A stretch of DNA of 46,007 nt from Actinomycetota bacterium (GTDB taxonomy: Bacteria; Actinomycetota; Nitriliruptoria; Euzebyales; JAHELV01), in the NCBI GenBank assembly GCA_019347695.1, contig JAHWKT010000006.1, forward strand, positions 1 to 46,007, written 5' to 3'. Below the pieces are notes generated by a model that had not been told where the DNA came from, searched no databases, and saw only the letters and a list, made by a program, of their open reading frames with translations. A program made the translations under genes and the position numbers. Below are positions 1 to 10,136 of the stretch, piece after piece. Every line of letters begins with the position of its first letter. Within the stretch, counting starts at the first letter, position 1.

Positions 1-2
1 TC

Positions 3-521
3 GGCGGCGGCTGGTCGAGCATCGCCGTCGCACGGGCCTACCCGGAGGCGACGGCCGACGGCTTCGACGTCGACGAGGCGTCGGTCGAGATGGCACGACG
101 CAACGCCGCCGAGGCCGGCGTCGACGACCGGGTACGGTTCATCCACGCGGACGCCGGCGAGATCGACGGCGAGTACGACGCGGTGTGCTTCTTCGAGTGT
201 GTGCACGACATGCCACGCCCGGTCGAGGTACTGTCCGCCGCACGTCGCATCCTGCGGCCGGGCGGAATCGTCGTGGTCATGGACGAGGCTGTCGGCGACG
301 AGTTCACCGCGCCAGGCGACGAGGTCGAGCGCCTCATGTACGGGCTCAGCCTGCTGATCTGCCTGCCCGACGGTATGTCCCACCAGCCGTCGGCGGGCAC
401 CGGCACCGTCTTTCGCCCGAGCACGCTGCGCCGCTACGCGCAGGACGCGGGCTTCACCGACATCGAGGTGCTGCCCATCACTGACTTCGGGTTCTGGCGC
501 TTCTACCAGCTGCACGTCTGA
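3..521 (+). CDS. Class I SAM-dependent methyltransferase, 5'-truncated by the window edge
   Basis: Open frame from the window start; GGGWSSIAVARAYP motif I, then GFDVDEASVEMARRNA, LRPGGIVVVMDEAV and a C-terminal FGFWRFYQLHV. Confidence 0.85.
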   Translation, partial: GGGWSSIAVARAYPEATADGFDVDEASVEMARRNAAEAGVDDRVRFIHADAGEIDGEYDAVCFFECVHDMPRPVEVLSAARRILRPGGIVVVMDEAVGDEFTAPGDEVERLMYGLSLLICLPDGMSHQPSAGTGTVFRPSTLRRYAQDAGFTDIEVLPITDFGFWRFYQLHV

Positions 522-544
522 CGACGCCTGGACGCGCACGTCGG

Positions 545-2830
545 TCAGCGGTCGCCGAGGTCGTCGAGAACCGTGCGCATCCACGCGATCACCTCGTCGT
601 CGCGCATCGCCGCCCCGCGCTCGCGAGCGGCCGCACGCTGCCCCGGCGGCAGCCGTTCGGCCAGGGTGGCGTCGGCCGCGGCCAGGCGGTCGGCGTCCGC
701 ACCCCAGGGTTCGGTGGCGGTGGTCCGGGCCGACAGCGCGCCGTGCAGTGTGGCGGCCTGCTCGTTCGCGCCGAGGCGCACCAGCAGGCCCACGATGCTG
801 CGGGCCGCGATCCACTGCTGCGTCCAGTTGCCAGCTCGGTGCCAGCGGTCGACAATCTCGCGGAACAGCGGGACGGCGAGCGTCGCGTCGCCATGCCGTG
901 CATGCAGCGAGGCGACCGTCACCAGCGCCACGCCGGTGAGGAAGCGCTCGTCGAGCGCGCGGCTCCGCGTCAACGTCTGCTCGGCGATCGCCATGGCCCG
1001 CGGTGGGTCGATGTCGGCCAGGGCCTCGGCCAGGCAGTACAGCGCCCACGCGGTGGCGGCGTGGTCGTCGTCGCGATGGGCTGTCGCCAGCATCTGCTCG
1101 GCGGCGGCCACGGCGACCGGCCCGGCGCCCTGGTAGGCCTGCACCAGCAGCTCGCTGACCCGGGACCAGGTCAGTAGCGCGCGATGGCCGCGACGCAGGG
1201 GCAGGCGGCGGAGCCGGGTGCTGAGCCACCTGACGTCCTCGAGGCGGCCCTCGTACAACGCGATCTCGGCCAGGGTGTACAGCGCGATCGCGCCACCGGG
1301 GTCGCGCGGCCCGGTGGCGCCGGCGAGGCCACGATCGGCATAGGTCGTGGCCTGCGCGAGGTCGCCCCGGAACCGCGCGCTGAGCGCGGCGGCACCGTAG
1401 GCGTCGACCAGCCACGCGGACCTGCTGGCCACCTGCTCGGCCCGCTCGATCGTGCGTTCCGCCCAACTGAACGCCTCGCCGTGCGCACGCTGCTCGGCGT
1501 AGATCGGCAGCGCGGAGACCAGCCGCAGTGCCAGATCGAGATCGTTCGCGCACGCCCACGCGTGTGCGGCGCGCAGCTCGTCGATGACCTGGTCGAGCAC
1601 CGCCACGCGCGCGGGGTTGTCGGCGTCGTACAGGCCATCGGCGGTCGACTCGGCGAGCTCGACGAAGTACCGGGCGTGGGCGCGTCGCGTGGCCGGCTCG
1701 TGTCCGCTGGCCGCCAGACGCTCGCGGCCGTACGCGCGGAGCGTCTCGAGCAGCGAGTACCGCGCCGCACCGTCGCCCGTCGAGGCCACCACCATCGATG
1801 CGTCGACCAGGTCCGCGATCACGTCGGCGACGTCGGGCAGCTCGACGTCATCGCCGGCCATGGCGACGACCTGCTCGACCGCGGCGAGGGTGACGTCGCC
1901 CGCGAAGACCGACAACCGCTCGAACACCCGCTGCGCACGCGGATCGAGCAGGTCGTAGGACCAGTCGACCACGGCGCGCAACGTCCGATGCCGTTCGACA
2001 CCGCCGCCGCGCGCCCCACGCAGCACCCGGAACCGCCAGGTGAGCCGGTCGACGAGGTCATCCGGTCCCATCGACCGCATCCGCGTGGCCGCCAGCTCCA
2101 GCGCGAGCGGCACACCGTCGAGCCGCCTGCAGATGTCCGCGACCGTCTCGTAGTTGGCGTCGGTGAGCGTGAACGGACCCGCCGCCGCGGCGCGACGGGT
2201 GAACAACGCGATGGCGGGCACGGCCTCGGCCCGCGCGGCATCGGGGATCGTGCCGGGCGGTGGGACGGCCAGCGGGGGCACGGCGATCACCTGCTCGCTC
2301 GGCGCACCGATCCGTTCCCGGCTGGTCACCAGCACCCGGACTCCGGGGCAGTCCCGGACGAGCGCGGTGACCAGCGCGCCGACGTTGTCGACGACGTGTT
2401 CGGCGTTGTCGAGCACCAGCAACGCCCGCTGGTGCCGCAGGTAGTCGACGACACCCGACACGGGCGCCATGCCTGGCCGCAGCTGCGCGTCGAGCACCGT
2501 CATGACCATCTCGGTGACCGCGCCGCCGGCATCGAGTGACGCGAGCTCACACCACCAGGCGCCGTCGCGGTAGCCGGGGGCGAGCCCGCTGGCGGCCGCC
2601 ATCGCGACGCTGGTCTTGCCGACGCCGCCGGGTCCGATGAGCGTCACGACCGGGGCATCGCCGACCGTCTCGGTGATCTGCGCGACCAGCGACGCGCGTC
2701 CGATGAGCTCCGTGGGCGCCGGCAGGTTGCCCGGTCGTCCACCGGCGTCGACATCGATGGGCGACAGCGGCGACACGCCGTCGCCGGCAAGCGGGCGCGA
2801 CGGCCGCGGCGCGGGGGTCGCGGACGGCAC
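545..2830 (-). CDS. NB-ARC/TPR portion of an AfsR/SARP-type (BTAD) transcriptional regulator; probably one gene with the next feature, split by a frameshift
   Basis: P-loop LIGPGGVGKTSVAMAAA, LLVLDNAEHV, GVRVLVTSRERIG, GVPLALELAA, then TPR-like helices. The annotated start (GTG) lies inside a linker. Confidence 0.8.
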   Translation of the reverse strand: MPSATPAPRPSRPLAGDGVSPLSPIDVDAGGRPGNLPAPTELIGRASLVAQITETVGDAPVVTLIGPGGVGKTSVAMAAASGLAPGYRDGAWWCELASLDAGGAVTEMVMTVLDAQLRPGMAPVSGVVDYLRHQRALLVLDNAEHVVDNVGALVTALVRDCPGVRVLVTSRERIGAPSEQVIAVPPLAVPPPGTIPDAARAEAVPAIALFTRRAAAAGPFTLTDANYETVADICRRLDGVPLALELAATRMRSMGPDDLVDRLTWRFRVLRGARGGGVERHRTLRAVVDWSYDLLDPRAQRVFERLSVFAGDVTLAAVEQVVAMAGDDVELPDVADVIADLVDASMVVASTGDGAARYSLLETLRAYGRERLAASGHEPATRRAHARYFVELAESTADGLYDADNPARVAVLDQVIDELRAAHAWACANDLDLALRLVSALPIYAEQRAHGEAFSWAERTIERAEQVASRSAWLVDAYGAAALSARFRGDLAQATTYADRGLAGATGPRDPGGAIALYTLAEIALYEGRLEDVRWLSTRLRRLPLRRGHRALLTWSRVSELLVQAYQGAGPVAVAAAEQMLATAHRDDDHAATAWALYCLAEALADIDPPRAMAIAEQTLTRSRALDERFLTGVALVTVASLHARHGDATLAVPLFREIVDRWHRAGNWTQQWIAARSIVGLLVRLGANEQAATLHGALSARTTATEPWGADADRLAAADATLAERLPPGQRAAARERGAAMRDDEVIAWMRTVLDDLGDR

Positions 2831-3603
2831 CGGGTACAGCGGATCAGGGTCGGGTCGCCGCGCAGCACCCGCCGCTCGAGGTCCTGCAGCGCGGTCGACG
2901 GTTCGAGGCCGAGCTCGTCGCCGAGACGTGCCCGGTACCGCCGGTAGACCGCCAGCGCCTCGGCCTGCCGCCCGGCCAGGTGCAACGCGACCATCAGCTG
3001 TGCGTGCGGGCGCTCCCGCAGCGCCTGCCGTCCGATCAGCGGCTCGAGCCGGGCGATCGCGTCGTCGGTGTGGCCCTGTGCGAGCGCGGCCTCGACCCGC
3101 GCTTCGTGTGCGCCGACCCGCAGCTCCCCGAGCCGCGCGGCCTCGAACCGGGCGAACGTCTCGTCGCCGAACTCGGCGTACGCGTCACCACGCCACAGAT
3201 CGAGCGCACGGTCGAGATCGGCCGCTGCTCGGGCCGGGTCGTCGTCGAGCACCGTTCGCGCCTCCTGCACGAGCCGTTCGAACCGGCGGGCGTCGAGCTG
3301 GTCGTCATCGAGCGCCAGCACATAGCCGGGTGCGCGGGTCAGCAGGGTGACCGCGTGGTCCTCGGACGCGGCGGCGGACCGCAGCAGACGACGAAGGCGC
3401 GACACGAGGTTGTGCAACGCGCCGGTGCTGTGCTCGGGCTGGTCGTCGCCCCAGACCACGTCGGCCAGGCGGTCGGCCGAGACCACCCGAGTGGCGTCGA
3501 CGACCAGCGCGGCGAGCAGGCGCCGCAGCTTCGGTGAGGCCAGCGACACAGGCGCCCGGTCGTCAGCGACGATCTCGAGCGTGCCGAGCACCCGGACCTG
3601 CAT
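2644..3603 (-). CDS. N-terminal winged-helix/BTAD part of an AfsR/SARP-type regulator; real homology ends near 2840
   Basis: MQVRVLGTLEIVADDRAPVSLASPKLRRLLAALV...LDARRFERLVQEAR...HAQLMVALHLAGRQAEALAVYRRYRARLGDELGLEPSTALQDLERRVLRGDPTL; sequence after that is low-quality frame (RCTRCRPRPPRRGRRAR). Confidence 0.8.
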   Translation of the reverse strand: MQVRVLGTLEIVADDRAPVSLASPKLRRLLAALVVDATRVVSADRLADVVWGDDQPEHSTGALHNLVSRLRRLLRSAAASEDHAVTLLTRAPGYVLALDDDQLDARRFERLVQEARTVLDDDPARAAADLDRALDLWRGDAYAEFGDETFARFEAARLGELRVGAHEARVEAALAQGHTDDAIARLEPLIGRQALRERPHAQLMVALHLAGRQAEALAVYRRYRARLGDELGLEPSTALQDLERRVLRGDPTLIRCTRCRPRPPRRGRRARLPATACRRCRPSMSTPVDDRATCRRPRSSSDARRWSRRSPRRSAMPRS

Positions 3604-3651
3604 CGGCCTCCTGCCCGTCCCGACGGCGCTCGGGTCGAGCGCGGTCGTCGG

Positions 3652-4089
3652 TCATGTCACAACGCGATCGTACGCCGCACCGCCTCGACGAACCGCGACG
3701 ACGCCGTCGGCGGACCTGTTTCGACTACCGACCTGCTCGGCCGCGGTCGCCAGGTTGCGCAGGGCGGTCGCGATCGCCCGCAGCGTGTCGCGTTCGCCGC
3801 GCACGTGGTGGCGTCGGGCGACGTAGCGGGGGGCGTTCCAGGTGATGAACACGTCGCCCGCGGCGTCCTCGTCTCGGTCACCACCAGTCCGGGCACGGGC
3901 GGCCCCGACCATCATCGCCGACAGCGCAGTCCTGCGTCGCATCGCACCCGCCACCCCGTCGTTCCCGCCCGCGCACCGGTGGGACCAGTCACTGCACGGC
4001 ATGGCGGTGCCGGGGCGCGACCGTGACCGCTCGACCGGTGTGCGGCGATCGTGCCGCGCACTACGGTGGACGCCACGCGGAGACGACAC
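3652..4089 (-). CDS. Small hypothetical protein, possibly frame-disrupted at its C-terminus
   Basis: Segment GDVFITWNAPRYVARRHHVRGERDTLRAIATALRNLATAAEQVG looks protein-like; a neighbouring frame gives a better-looking end (RFVEAVRRTIAL*). Confidence 0.3.
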   Translation of the reverse strand: MSSPRGVHRSARHDRRTPVERSRSRPGTAMPCSDWSHRCAGGNDGVAGAMRRRTALSAMMVGAARARTGGDRDEDAAGDVFITWNAPRYVARRHHVRGERDTLRAIATALRNLATAAEQVGSRNRSADGVVAVRRGGAAYDRVVT

Positions 4090-4115
4090 GTCGAGTCACG
4101 ACGATTGGTGAGGCA

Positions 4116-4727
4116 ATGGGTCCGGTGATGTGGTGGTGGCGCTGGTGGATGGGGCTGGATCCCAACCGCGATCGCCAGCCGAGCACGGCCAGAAACGTGT
4201 CCGACGACGAGCGCACCGGGTCGGCCGGGCTACCCCCGCCACCGTACGACCGCAACGGTGAGCTCGAGCAGCTGCGAGGTCAGGTGGCCACGCTCACGGC
4301 GGCGAGCGCCGAGACCGACCGGCTGCGGGCAGCGCTCGACCAGGCCCGGGCCGAGGTGGCGCAGCTGCGCGCCCGCGTCGCGGAACTGGAGGCGCACGGG
4401 ACCGGTGCCGAGGTGGAGGACGCCGCGCCGGAGGCCGCGTCCACCACTGCCGACATGTCCGAGGCGAAGGCGGTGCTGGGCTCGTCGATCGCACACGACG
4501 ACCTGACCGCCATCGACGGGGTGGGCCCCAAGATCGCCGGTCTGCTGGTAAACGCGGGCATCGACACGTGGCGGGCGTTGGCCGACACCGATGTCGAGCG
4601 GCTGCGTGCGGTGCTCGACGACGCGGGCCCGCGCTACCGCATGCACGACCCGTCGCACTGGCCCCGCCAGGCCGCCCTGCTCGCCGACGGCCGGTGGCAG
4701 GAGTTCAAGGAGGCGACACAGGCGTAG
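4116..4727 (+). CDS. Coiled-coil plus C-terminal helix-hairpin-helix protein
   Basis: C-terminus DDLTAIDGVGPKIAGLLVNAGIDTWRALADTDVERLRAVLDDAGPRYRMHDPSHWPRQAALLADGRWQEFKE is a typical HhH-type 'GVGPKIAGLL' domain; coiled coil upstream; ATG at 4116 preceded by GGTGAGG. Confidence 0.8.
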   Translation: MGPVMWWWRWWMGLDPNRDRQPSTARNVSDDERTGSAGLPPPPYDRNGELEQLRGQVATLTAASAETDRLRAALDQARAEVAQLRARVAELEAHGTGAEVEDAAPEAASTTADMSEAKAVLGSSIAHDDLTAIDGVGPKIAGLLVNAGIDTWRALADTDVERLRAVLDDAGPRYRMHDPSHWPRQAALLADGRWQEFKEATQA

Positions 4728-4752
4728 CCGGCAGCAGCTCGCGAACGACCGT

Positions 4753-5103
4753 TCAGCGCAGCAGCACCGCGACGACCAGCACGACCGCGCTCAGCGTCGC
4801 CGCACTCCAGGCCAGGCGGACGCCGGCGCTCGCCTTGGCGAAGTGCCGCTGGACCCGCACACCCCGGTCGATCGCGGTGCGCAGCGCCCACTGCGCCCAG
4901 CGGAACCGCACGGCCAGCATCGCCAGCCCAACTGGGATCACGAGGATGGCGGGACCCGGCAGCACGGTCATGGCGACGCCGGCGACGATGACACCGAACG
5001 CGGCCACGAGCCACAACACCCGAAACGCGCGGCCGTGATCGTGGTAGTGCCGCTGGACCGCGTGCACCCGCCGTTGGATGTCCTGTCTCAGCTCTTCGGT
5101 CAT
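4753..5103 (-). CDS. PGPGW-type small transmembrane protein (TIGR02611-like)
   Basis: Hydrophobic VIVAGVAMTVLPGPAILVIPVGLAMLAVRFRWA followed by a second TM segment. Confidence 0.75.
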   Translation of the reverse strand: MTEELRQDIQRRVHAVQRHYHDHGRAFRVLWLVAAFGVIVAGVAMTVLPGPAILVIPVGLAMLAVRFRWAQWALRTAIDRGVRVQRHFAKASAGVRLAWSAATLSAVVLVVAVLLR

Positions 5104-5220
5104 CGCTCTGCCGTCGGCTCCGACACTGCCTGACCACCATCCTCGCACGCCACACCGCCGCCCGATCGCCCCGCGGCGCGTCGCACCGATAGCATCACAC
5201 TCCCGTCACAAGGACCCGAC

Positions 5221-6930
5221 GTGTCGATCCACACCCTGGCCGAGCAGTACTGGACCTACCTGCTGTCGATCGCGCCGTCATGGGCGACGCTGCTGGGCAT
5301 CCACGACCACGACGCCGAGCTCGAGGATCTGTCCCGCGACGCCGAAGACGACCAGCGGGCGCGGCTGGCCCGCTTCGTCGACGACGTCGAACAGCGTGAA
5401 CCCGAGGGGCACAGCGAGCGGGTCACGCACAGCATGCTGCGCGCCGAGCTGGACGGCCGGCTGCGAGCGCTGGGCGGCGCCATCGGTCACGGACCGTCGC
5501 ACGTCGTGATGTCGTGCAACCAGATGGGCGGTCCGCACCTGCTGCTGCTCCAGGCGACCGCGTCGATGACGTTTCCCGAGCCCGCACACGCGACGGCAGC
5601 GGTCCAGCGCTTCGGGCAGGCCGACCGCTATCTGGCGCAGGCGGTCGACCGGTTCCGCGAGGGCCTCGAGCTCGCGTTGCCGCCGGTCACCCGCAACCTG
5701 CGACACGTCCTTGGGCAGGTCGACGGCTACCTCGCGTCCCCGCTCGACACCGACCCGCTGCTGACCATGGCGGGGCCCGCAAACTGGGACGGCACGCAGG
5801 CCTGGCGCGACGACCTGCGGGCGGTCGCGTCGAACGTGATCCGGCCGGCGATGCAGCGGTACCGCGACGCGATCGAGGCCGAGCTCGTGCCGCACGGCCG
5901 TGACGACGAGCGCGCGGGGCTGTGCTGGCTCGATGGGGGCGACGCCATCTACCGCGACAAGGCGCGGATCTCGACCTCGACCGACATCGACCCCGACGAT
6001 GTGCACGCGGTCGGCCGCGACTACATCGACGGGCCCCTGGCGGCGGAATTCTCGGCGCTCGGCGAGCGGTTGTTCGCCACCACCGACATGACCGAGATCT
6101 TCATGCGCATGCGCAACGACGACGATCTGCGGTACCAGTCGGGCGAGCAGATGATCACCGACGCCGAGGAGGCGCTGACACGGGCTCGCGCCGAGACGAC
6201 CGATTGGTTCGGCCGGCTGCCGGTCGCCGACTGCGAGGTCAAGCCGGTGCCCGAGTTCCTGGCGTCCAGCGCGCCGCCCGCCTACTACATCCAGCCGGCG
6301 ACCGACGGCAGCCGCGGCGGCACCTACTTCCTCAACACCCGCCACGCGTCGGCGATGTTCCGGTTCGAGGGCCAGGCCACGGCCTTCCACGAGGCCATCC
6401 CCGGGCACCACCTGCAGCTGGCGATCGCCAGCGAGCTCGACGGCGTACCGGCGTTCCAGCAGCACTCGCTGCAGACGGCGTACGCCGAGGGGTGGGGGTT
6501 GTACGCGGAGCGCCTCGCCAACGAGATGGGCCTGTACTCCCAGGAACGGGATCTGCTCGGCATGCTCGCGCTCGACGCGTTCCGCGCGGCCCGTCTGGTC
6601 GTCGACACAGGGCTGCACGCGAAGGGATGGTCGCGCGAGCGCGCCGTGGAGTACATGCGCGACCACACGCCGCTGCCGTTCGAGACGATCGACGCGGAGG
6701 TCGACCGCTACATCGCCATCCCAGGTCAGGCGCTGGCGTACAAGCTCGGCCAGCTGGAGATCCGCCGACTGCGCGAGCACGCCGAGACCACGCTCGGCGA
6801 CGCCTTCGACATCGCCGGCTTCCACGACACCGTGCTCGGGTCCGGCATGGTGACCCTCGGCGTGCTCGGCGATCTGGTCGACGACTGGATGTCCGCGCAG
6901 GCGGACCGGTCGGACACGGCCGACGTCTGA
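5221..6930 (+). CDS. DUF885 family protein (putative metallopeptidase-like)
   Basis: FHEAIPGHHLQLAIASELDGVPAFQQHSLQTAYAEGWGLYAERLANEMGLY is the DUF885 HExxxGHH-type signature region. Confidence 0.9.
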   Translation: MSIHTLAEQYWTYLLSIAPSWATLLGIHDHDAELEDLSRDAEDDQRARLARFVDDVEQREPEGHSERVTHSMLRAELDGRLRALGGAIGHGPSHVVMSCNQMGGPHLLLLQATASMTFPEPAHATAAVQRFGQADRYLAQAVDRFREGLELALPPVTRNLRHVLGQVDGYLASPLDTDPLLTMAGPANWDGTQAWRDDLRAVASNVIRPAMQRYRDAIEAELVPHGRDDERAGLCWLDGGDAIYRDKARISTSTDIDPDDVHAVGRDYIDGPLAAEFSALGERLFATTDMTEIFMRMRNDDDLRYQSGEQMITDAEEALTRARAETTDWFGRLPVADCEVKPVPEFLASSAPPAYYIQPATDGSRGGTYFLNTRHASAMFRFEGQATAFHEAIPGHHLQLAIASELDGVPAFQQHSLQTAYAEGWGLYAERLANEMGLYSQERDLLGMLALDAFRAARLVVDTGLHAKGWSRERAVEYMRDHTPLPFETIDAEVDRYIAIPGQALAYKLGQLEIRRLREHAETTLGDAFDIAGFHDTVLGSGMVTLGVLGDLVDDWMSAQADRSDTADV

Positions 6931-7069
6931 CCGTCTTTGCGTCATCGCCCCCACATGATTGAATCAGCGCCGCTCGCCGCGGTGACGGCCGGCACGGCCC
7001 GCACGCCGTCAGGCCTGCCCGTCGCGGGTCGCTGATGCGCGCGATACCCCTCGGACACCGCAGGAGCGC

Positions 7070-10000
7070 ATGGAACCGACGACGACGCCAGCCCTTCCAG
7101 GCACGCTCCAGGCCACGTTCTGGCCGGGCGATCCCGTCCCGTCGCGCGGGCACCTGGCGCTGTGGGGCACCGACGACCTCGTAGGCGAGATGACGCGCCT
7201 CGGGTTCTCGACAGGCACGCCGGCGACGCTGCCCACCGTGCTACCGCGTAGCCCACGGGCCTACAAGCGCACCCGCGTCGCGGACGTGCCCGCGCGACTG
7301 GTGCCGGTGCGCGGCGCGGCGGCCGCGCTGGCCGCGCTGCCGTCGCCTGCCACGCCGGCGCACCGCTGGCCGGGACGTCGCCGGCCGTCCGACTCGTTGC
7401 TGGCCTGGAGCGCCGCGGCGAAGATCGCGCTCGAGCTCGTCGCCGTCGGCCGCATCGTCCCGACTCTACGGGCGGCCGGCGACGTCGGTGTCGCCAGTTG
7501 GGCACTGGCTGGCGCGGGCGACGACCGGCTCGCCACGCTGGCAGTACGGCTGCCTCCGGCGGCGCATGCGGTGCGCATCGACGGCGAGGACGTGGTCTGG
7601 TCGCCGGTCGGCCTGGTCGCCACGTTCGCGGATGCCGTCGCCGACGCGTTCGCCCGCGAGGCGGCGACGAACCGCACGACGGGTGCCCGCCGACGCAGCG
7701 ACACGACAAGCGGCGCGGTCGCGCGGCGCCGTGGCCAGTGGCCCCACACCTGGGTCGGCGGTCTGACGGACCGGGCCGACCCCGTGGTCGGGGGCCTCGA
7801 CGGTGACGCGACGCTGCATGCCGAGCAGCTCGCCCAGTGGAGCGCGCCGGTCCGCACCCGCCGCGACGGCGGCGCGCGGCTGTGCCTGCGACTGGCCACG
7901 CCGCCGCCGGTGGGGCCCAGCGACGAGCCGTGGTGGCGCGTCGACTACCTGTTGCAGGCGGCCGACGACCCGAGCCTGATCGTCGAGGCCGACCGCGTGT
8001 GGGACGCCGCCGACGCCCGCGTCGATCTCGGCGGCCTGCGGGTCGGCGACGCGCACGAGGCGCTGATCCGCGGGCTGGCCGAGGCCGCCCGCCTGTTCGA
8101 TCCCCTGCGCCCCAGCCTGTCGCTGGCCCGGCCGGCGGGCGTCGATCTCGACACCGACACCGCCGCCGACCTGCTGGACGCATCGGGCGACCTCGCCGCC
8201 GCCGGGCTCGGCGTGCTGTTGCCGACCGAGCTGACCAGCGACGGGCAACGGCGCCTGCGCGCGCGGATGCGGGTCGGCGCGACGACCGAGACGCCCGGCG
8301 CGGGCCTCTCGGGCGCGGGACTCGACGCCGAGACGTTGGGCGCGTTCACCTGGGAGGTGGCGTTGGGCGACGACACGCTCGACGCCGACGAGTTCGCCGA
8401 GATCGTCGCGCTCAAGCAGCCGCTGGTCTCGTGGCGCGGCCGGTGGGTACGTGTCGACCCCGACGAGGCGTTGCGGCTGGCCGACCTGGCCGCCACGACC
8501 GGCCGGCTGGCGCCCGGCGAGGCGCTGGCGGGGGCGCTGGCCGGCGAGCGTGACGACCCCCACCTGGGCCGGGTCGAGACGGTCGCCGACGGCCACCTGG
8601 CCGACCTCGTCACGCGGCTGCGCGACGGCGCCGCCCGCGACACACCCGATCTCACCGGCATCGTCGCCACCCTGCGCGACTACCAGCACCGCGGCGTGGC
8701 CTGGCTCCAGGCGATGGCAGGCCTGGGCCTCGGCACCGTGCTGGCCGACGACATGGGCCTGGGCAAGACGCTGCAGTCCATCGCGCTGCTGGCGTCGCGG
8801 GCGCAGGACCGCCCCCACCTGGTGGTGTGCCCGACATCGGTGGTCGGCAACTGGGAGCGCGAGCTGGCACGGTTCGCACCCGACCTGCCCGTGTTGCGCC
8901 ACCACGGCCCGGAGCGCGCGACCGAGCGCGACGCGTTCGTGCCGGGCTCGGTCGCGGTGACCAGCTACGGGCTGGTCCGCCGCGACGTGGACCTGCTCGC
9001 CGACGTCGACTGGGACACCGTGGTGCTCGACGAGGCCCAGCAGGTCAAGAACCACGCGTCGAAGGCCGCGCGCGCCGTGCGCCGGTTGCCCGCCCAGGCC
9101 CGCGTGGCGCTTACCGGCACGCCGGTCGAGAACCGCCTCGCCGAGCTCTGGGCGATCGTCGACTTCGCCGATCCGGGCCTGCTGGGGCCATTCACGCGTT
9201 TCCGCGAGCACTACGCGGTGCCCGTCGAGCGCTGGGGCGACACCGACGCCGCCGCCCGCCTGCGCCGCATCGTCGCGCCGTTCCTGCTGCGCCGCACCAA
9301 GTCGGAGGTGGCGACCGACCTGCCTCCCAAGCAGGAGGGCACGGTCGTGTGCAACCTCACGCGCGAGCAGGCCACGCTGTACCAGGCGGCCGTCGACCGC
9401 GTCTTCGACGAGGGGCTCGCCGACGACGGCATCGACCGGCGCGGCCAGATCCTGGCGCTGCTGACCGCGCTCAAGCAGATCTGCAACCACCCCGCCCAGT
9501 ACCTGCGCGAGCGGGGACCGCTGCCGGGGCGCTCTGGCAAGCTGGCCCGCACCGCGGAGATGCTGGCCGAGGTCGCCGCCGCCGGCGACCGCGCGCTGGT
9601 GTTCACCCAGTACCGCGGCATGGGCGACCTGCTTGCCCGCCACCTCGCCGACCGGCTCGATGTCGCCGAGGTTCCGTTCCTGCACGGCGGTGTCACCGCC
9701 GCGGCGCGCGACGCGATGGTGGCGGCCTTCCAGTCGGGCGAGGACCCCTCGCCCGTGCTGCTGGTGTCGATCAAGGCCGGCGGCACAGGGTTGAACCTGA
9801 CCGCGGCGACCCACGTCGTGCACTACGACCGCTGGTGGAACCCCGCCGTCGAGGACCAGGCGACCGACCGCGCCTACCGCATCGGCCAGACGCGGTCGGT
9901 GACCGTCCACAAGCTGGTCACCGCCGGCACGGTCGAGGAGCGTGTCGCCGACCTGCTCGAGCGCAAGCGCGCCCTGGCCGACGCCGTCGTGGGCACCGGC

Positions 10001-10096
10001 GAGACCTGGATCACCGAGCTCGACGACGACGCGCTGCACGAGCTGGTGTCGCTGTCGACCGCCGACGTCGCCGACGAGGAGGGCGAGGCCGCATGA
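7070..10096 (+). CDS. SNF2/RapA-family DEAD/DEAH helicase
   Basis: GTVLADDMGLGKTLQSIALL (Walker A), VVLDEAQQVKN (DEAQ), ALTGTPVENRLAELW, FTQYRGMGDLLARHLADRL, GTGLNLTAATHVVHYDRWWNPAVEDQATDRAYRIGQ. Confidence 0.95.
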   Translation: MEPTTTPALPGTLQATFWPGDPVPSRGHLALWGTDDLVGEMTRLGFSTGTPATLPTVLPRSPRAYKRTRVADVPARLVPVRGAAAALAALPSPATPAHRWPGRRRPSDSLLAWSAAAKIALELVAVGRIVPTLRAAGDVGVASWALAGAGDDRLATLAVRLPPAAHAVRIDGEDVVWSPVGLVATFADAVADAFAREAATNRTTGARRRSDTTSGAVARRRGQWPHTWVGGLTDRADPVVGGLDGDATLHAEQLAQWSAPVRTRRDGGARLCLRLATPPPVGPSDEPWWRVDYLLQAADDPSLIVEADRVWDAADARVDLGGLRVGDAHEALIRGLAEAARLFDPLRPSLSLARPAGVDLDTDTAADLLDASGDLAAAGLGVLLPTELTSDGQRRLRARMRVGATTETPGAGLSGAGLDAETLGAFTWEVALGDDTLDADEFAEIVALKQPLVSWRGRWVRVDPDEALRLADLAATTGRLAPGEALAGALAGERDDPHLGRVETVADGHLADLVTRLRDGAARDTPDLTGIVATLRDYQHRGVAWLQAMAGLGLGTVLADDMGLGKTLQSIALLASRAQDRPHLVVCPTSVVGNWERELARFAPDLPVLRHHGPERATERDAFVPGSVAVTSYGLVRRDVDLLADVDWDTVVLDEAQQVKNHASKAARAVRRLPAQARVALTGTPVENRLAELWAIVDFADPGLLGPFTRFREHYAVPVERWGDTDAAARLRRIVAPFLLRRTKSEVATDLPPKQEGTVVCNLTREQATLYQAAVDRVFDEGLADDGIDRRGQILALLTALKQICNHPAQYLRERGPLPGRSGKLARTAEMLAEVAAAGDRALVFTQYRGMGDLLARHLADRLDVAEVPFLHGGVTAAARDAMVAAFQSGEDPSPVLLVSIKAGGTGLNLTAATHVVHYDRWWNPAVEDQATDRAYRIGQTRSVTVHKLVTAGTVEERVADLLERKRALADAVVGTGETWITELDDDALHELVSLSTADVADEEGEAA

Positions 10097-10136
10097 CGAT
10101 CCACACGCCGCGGCGGCATGCCAGAGAGGGCCGCGC

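Noticed and set aside
1184-2539. 451-aa plus-strand ORF opposite the SARP NB-ARC region
   Set aside because: Antisense shadow; the minus strand has P-loop and NB-ARC motifs.
2800-2850. Programmed ribosomal frameshift in the SARP gene
   Set aside because: No obvious slippery heptamer or downstream pseudoknot seen; a simple 1-nt deletion or sequencing error is the more economical explanation.
5278-6954. 558-aa minus-strand ORF opposite the DUF885 gene
   Set aside because: Shadow ORF with atypical composition; the plus strand has clear DUF885 motifs.
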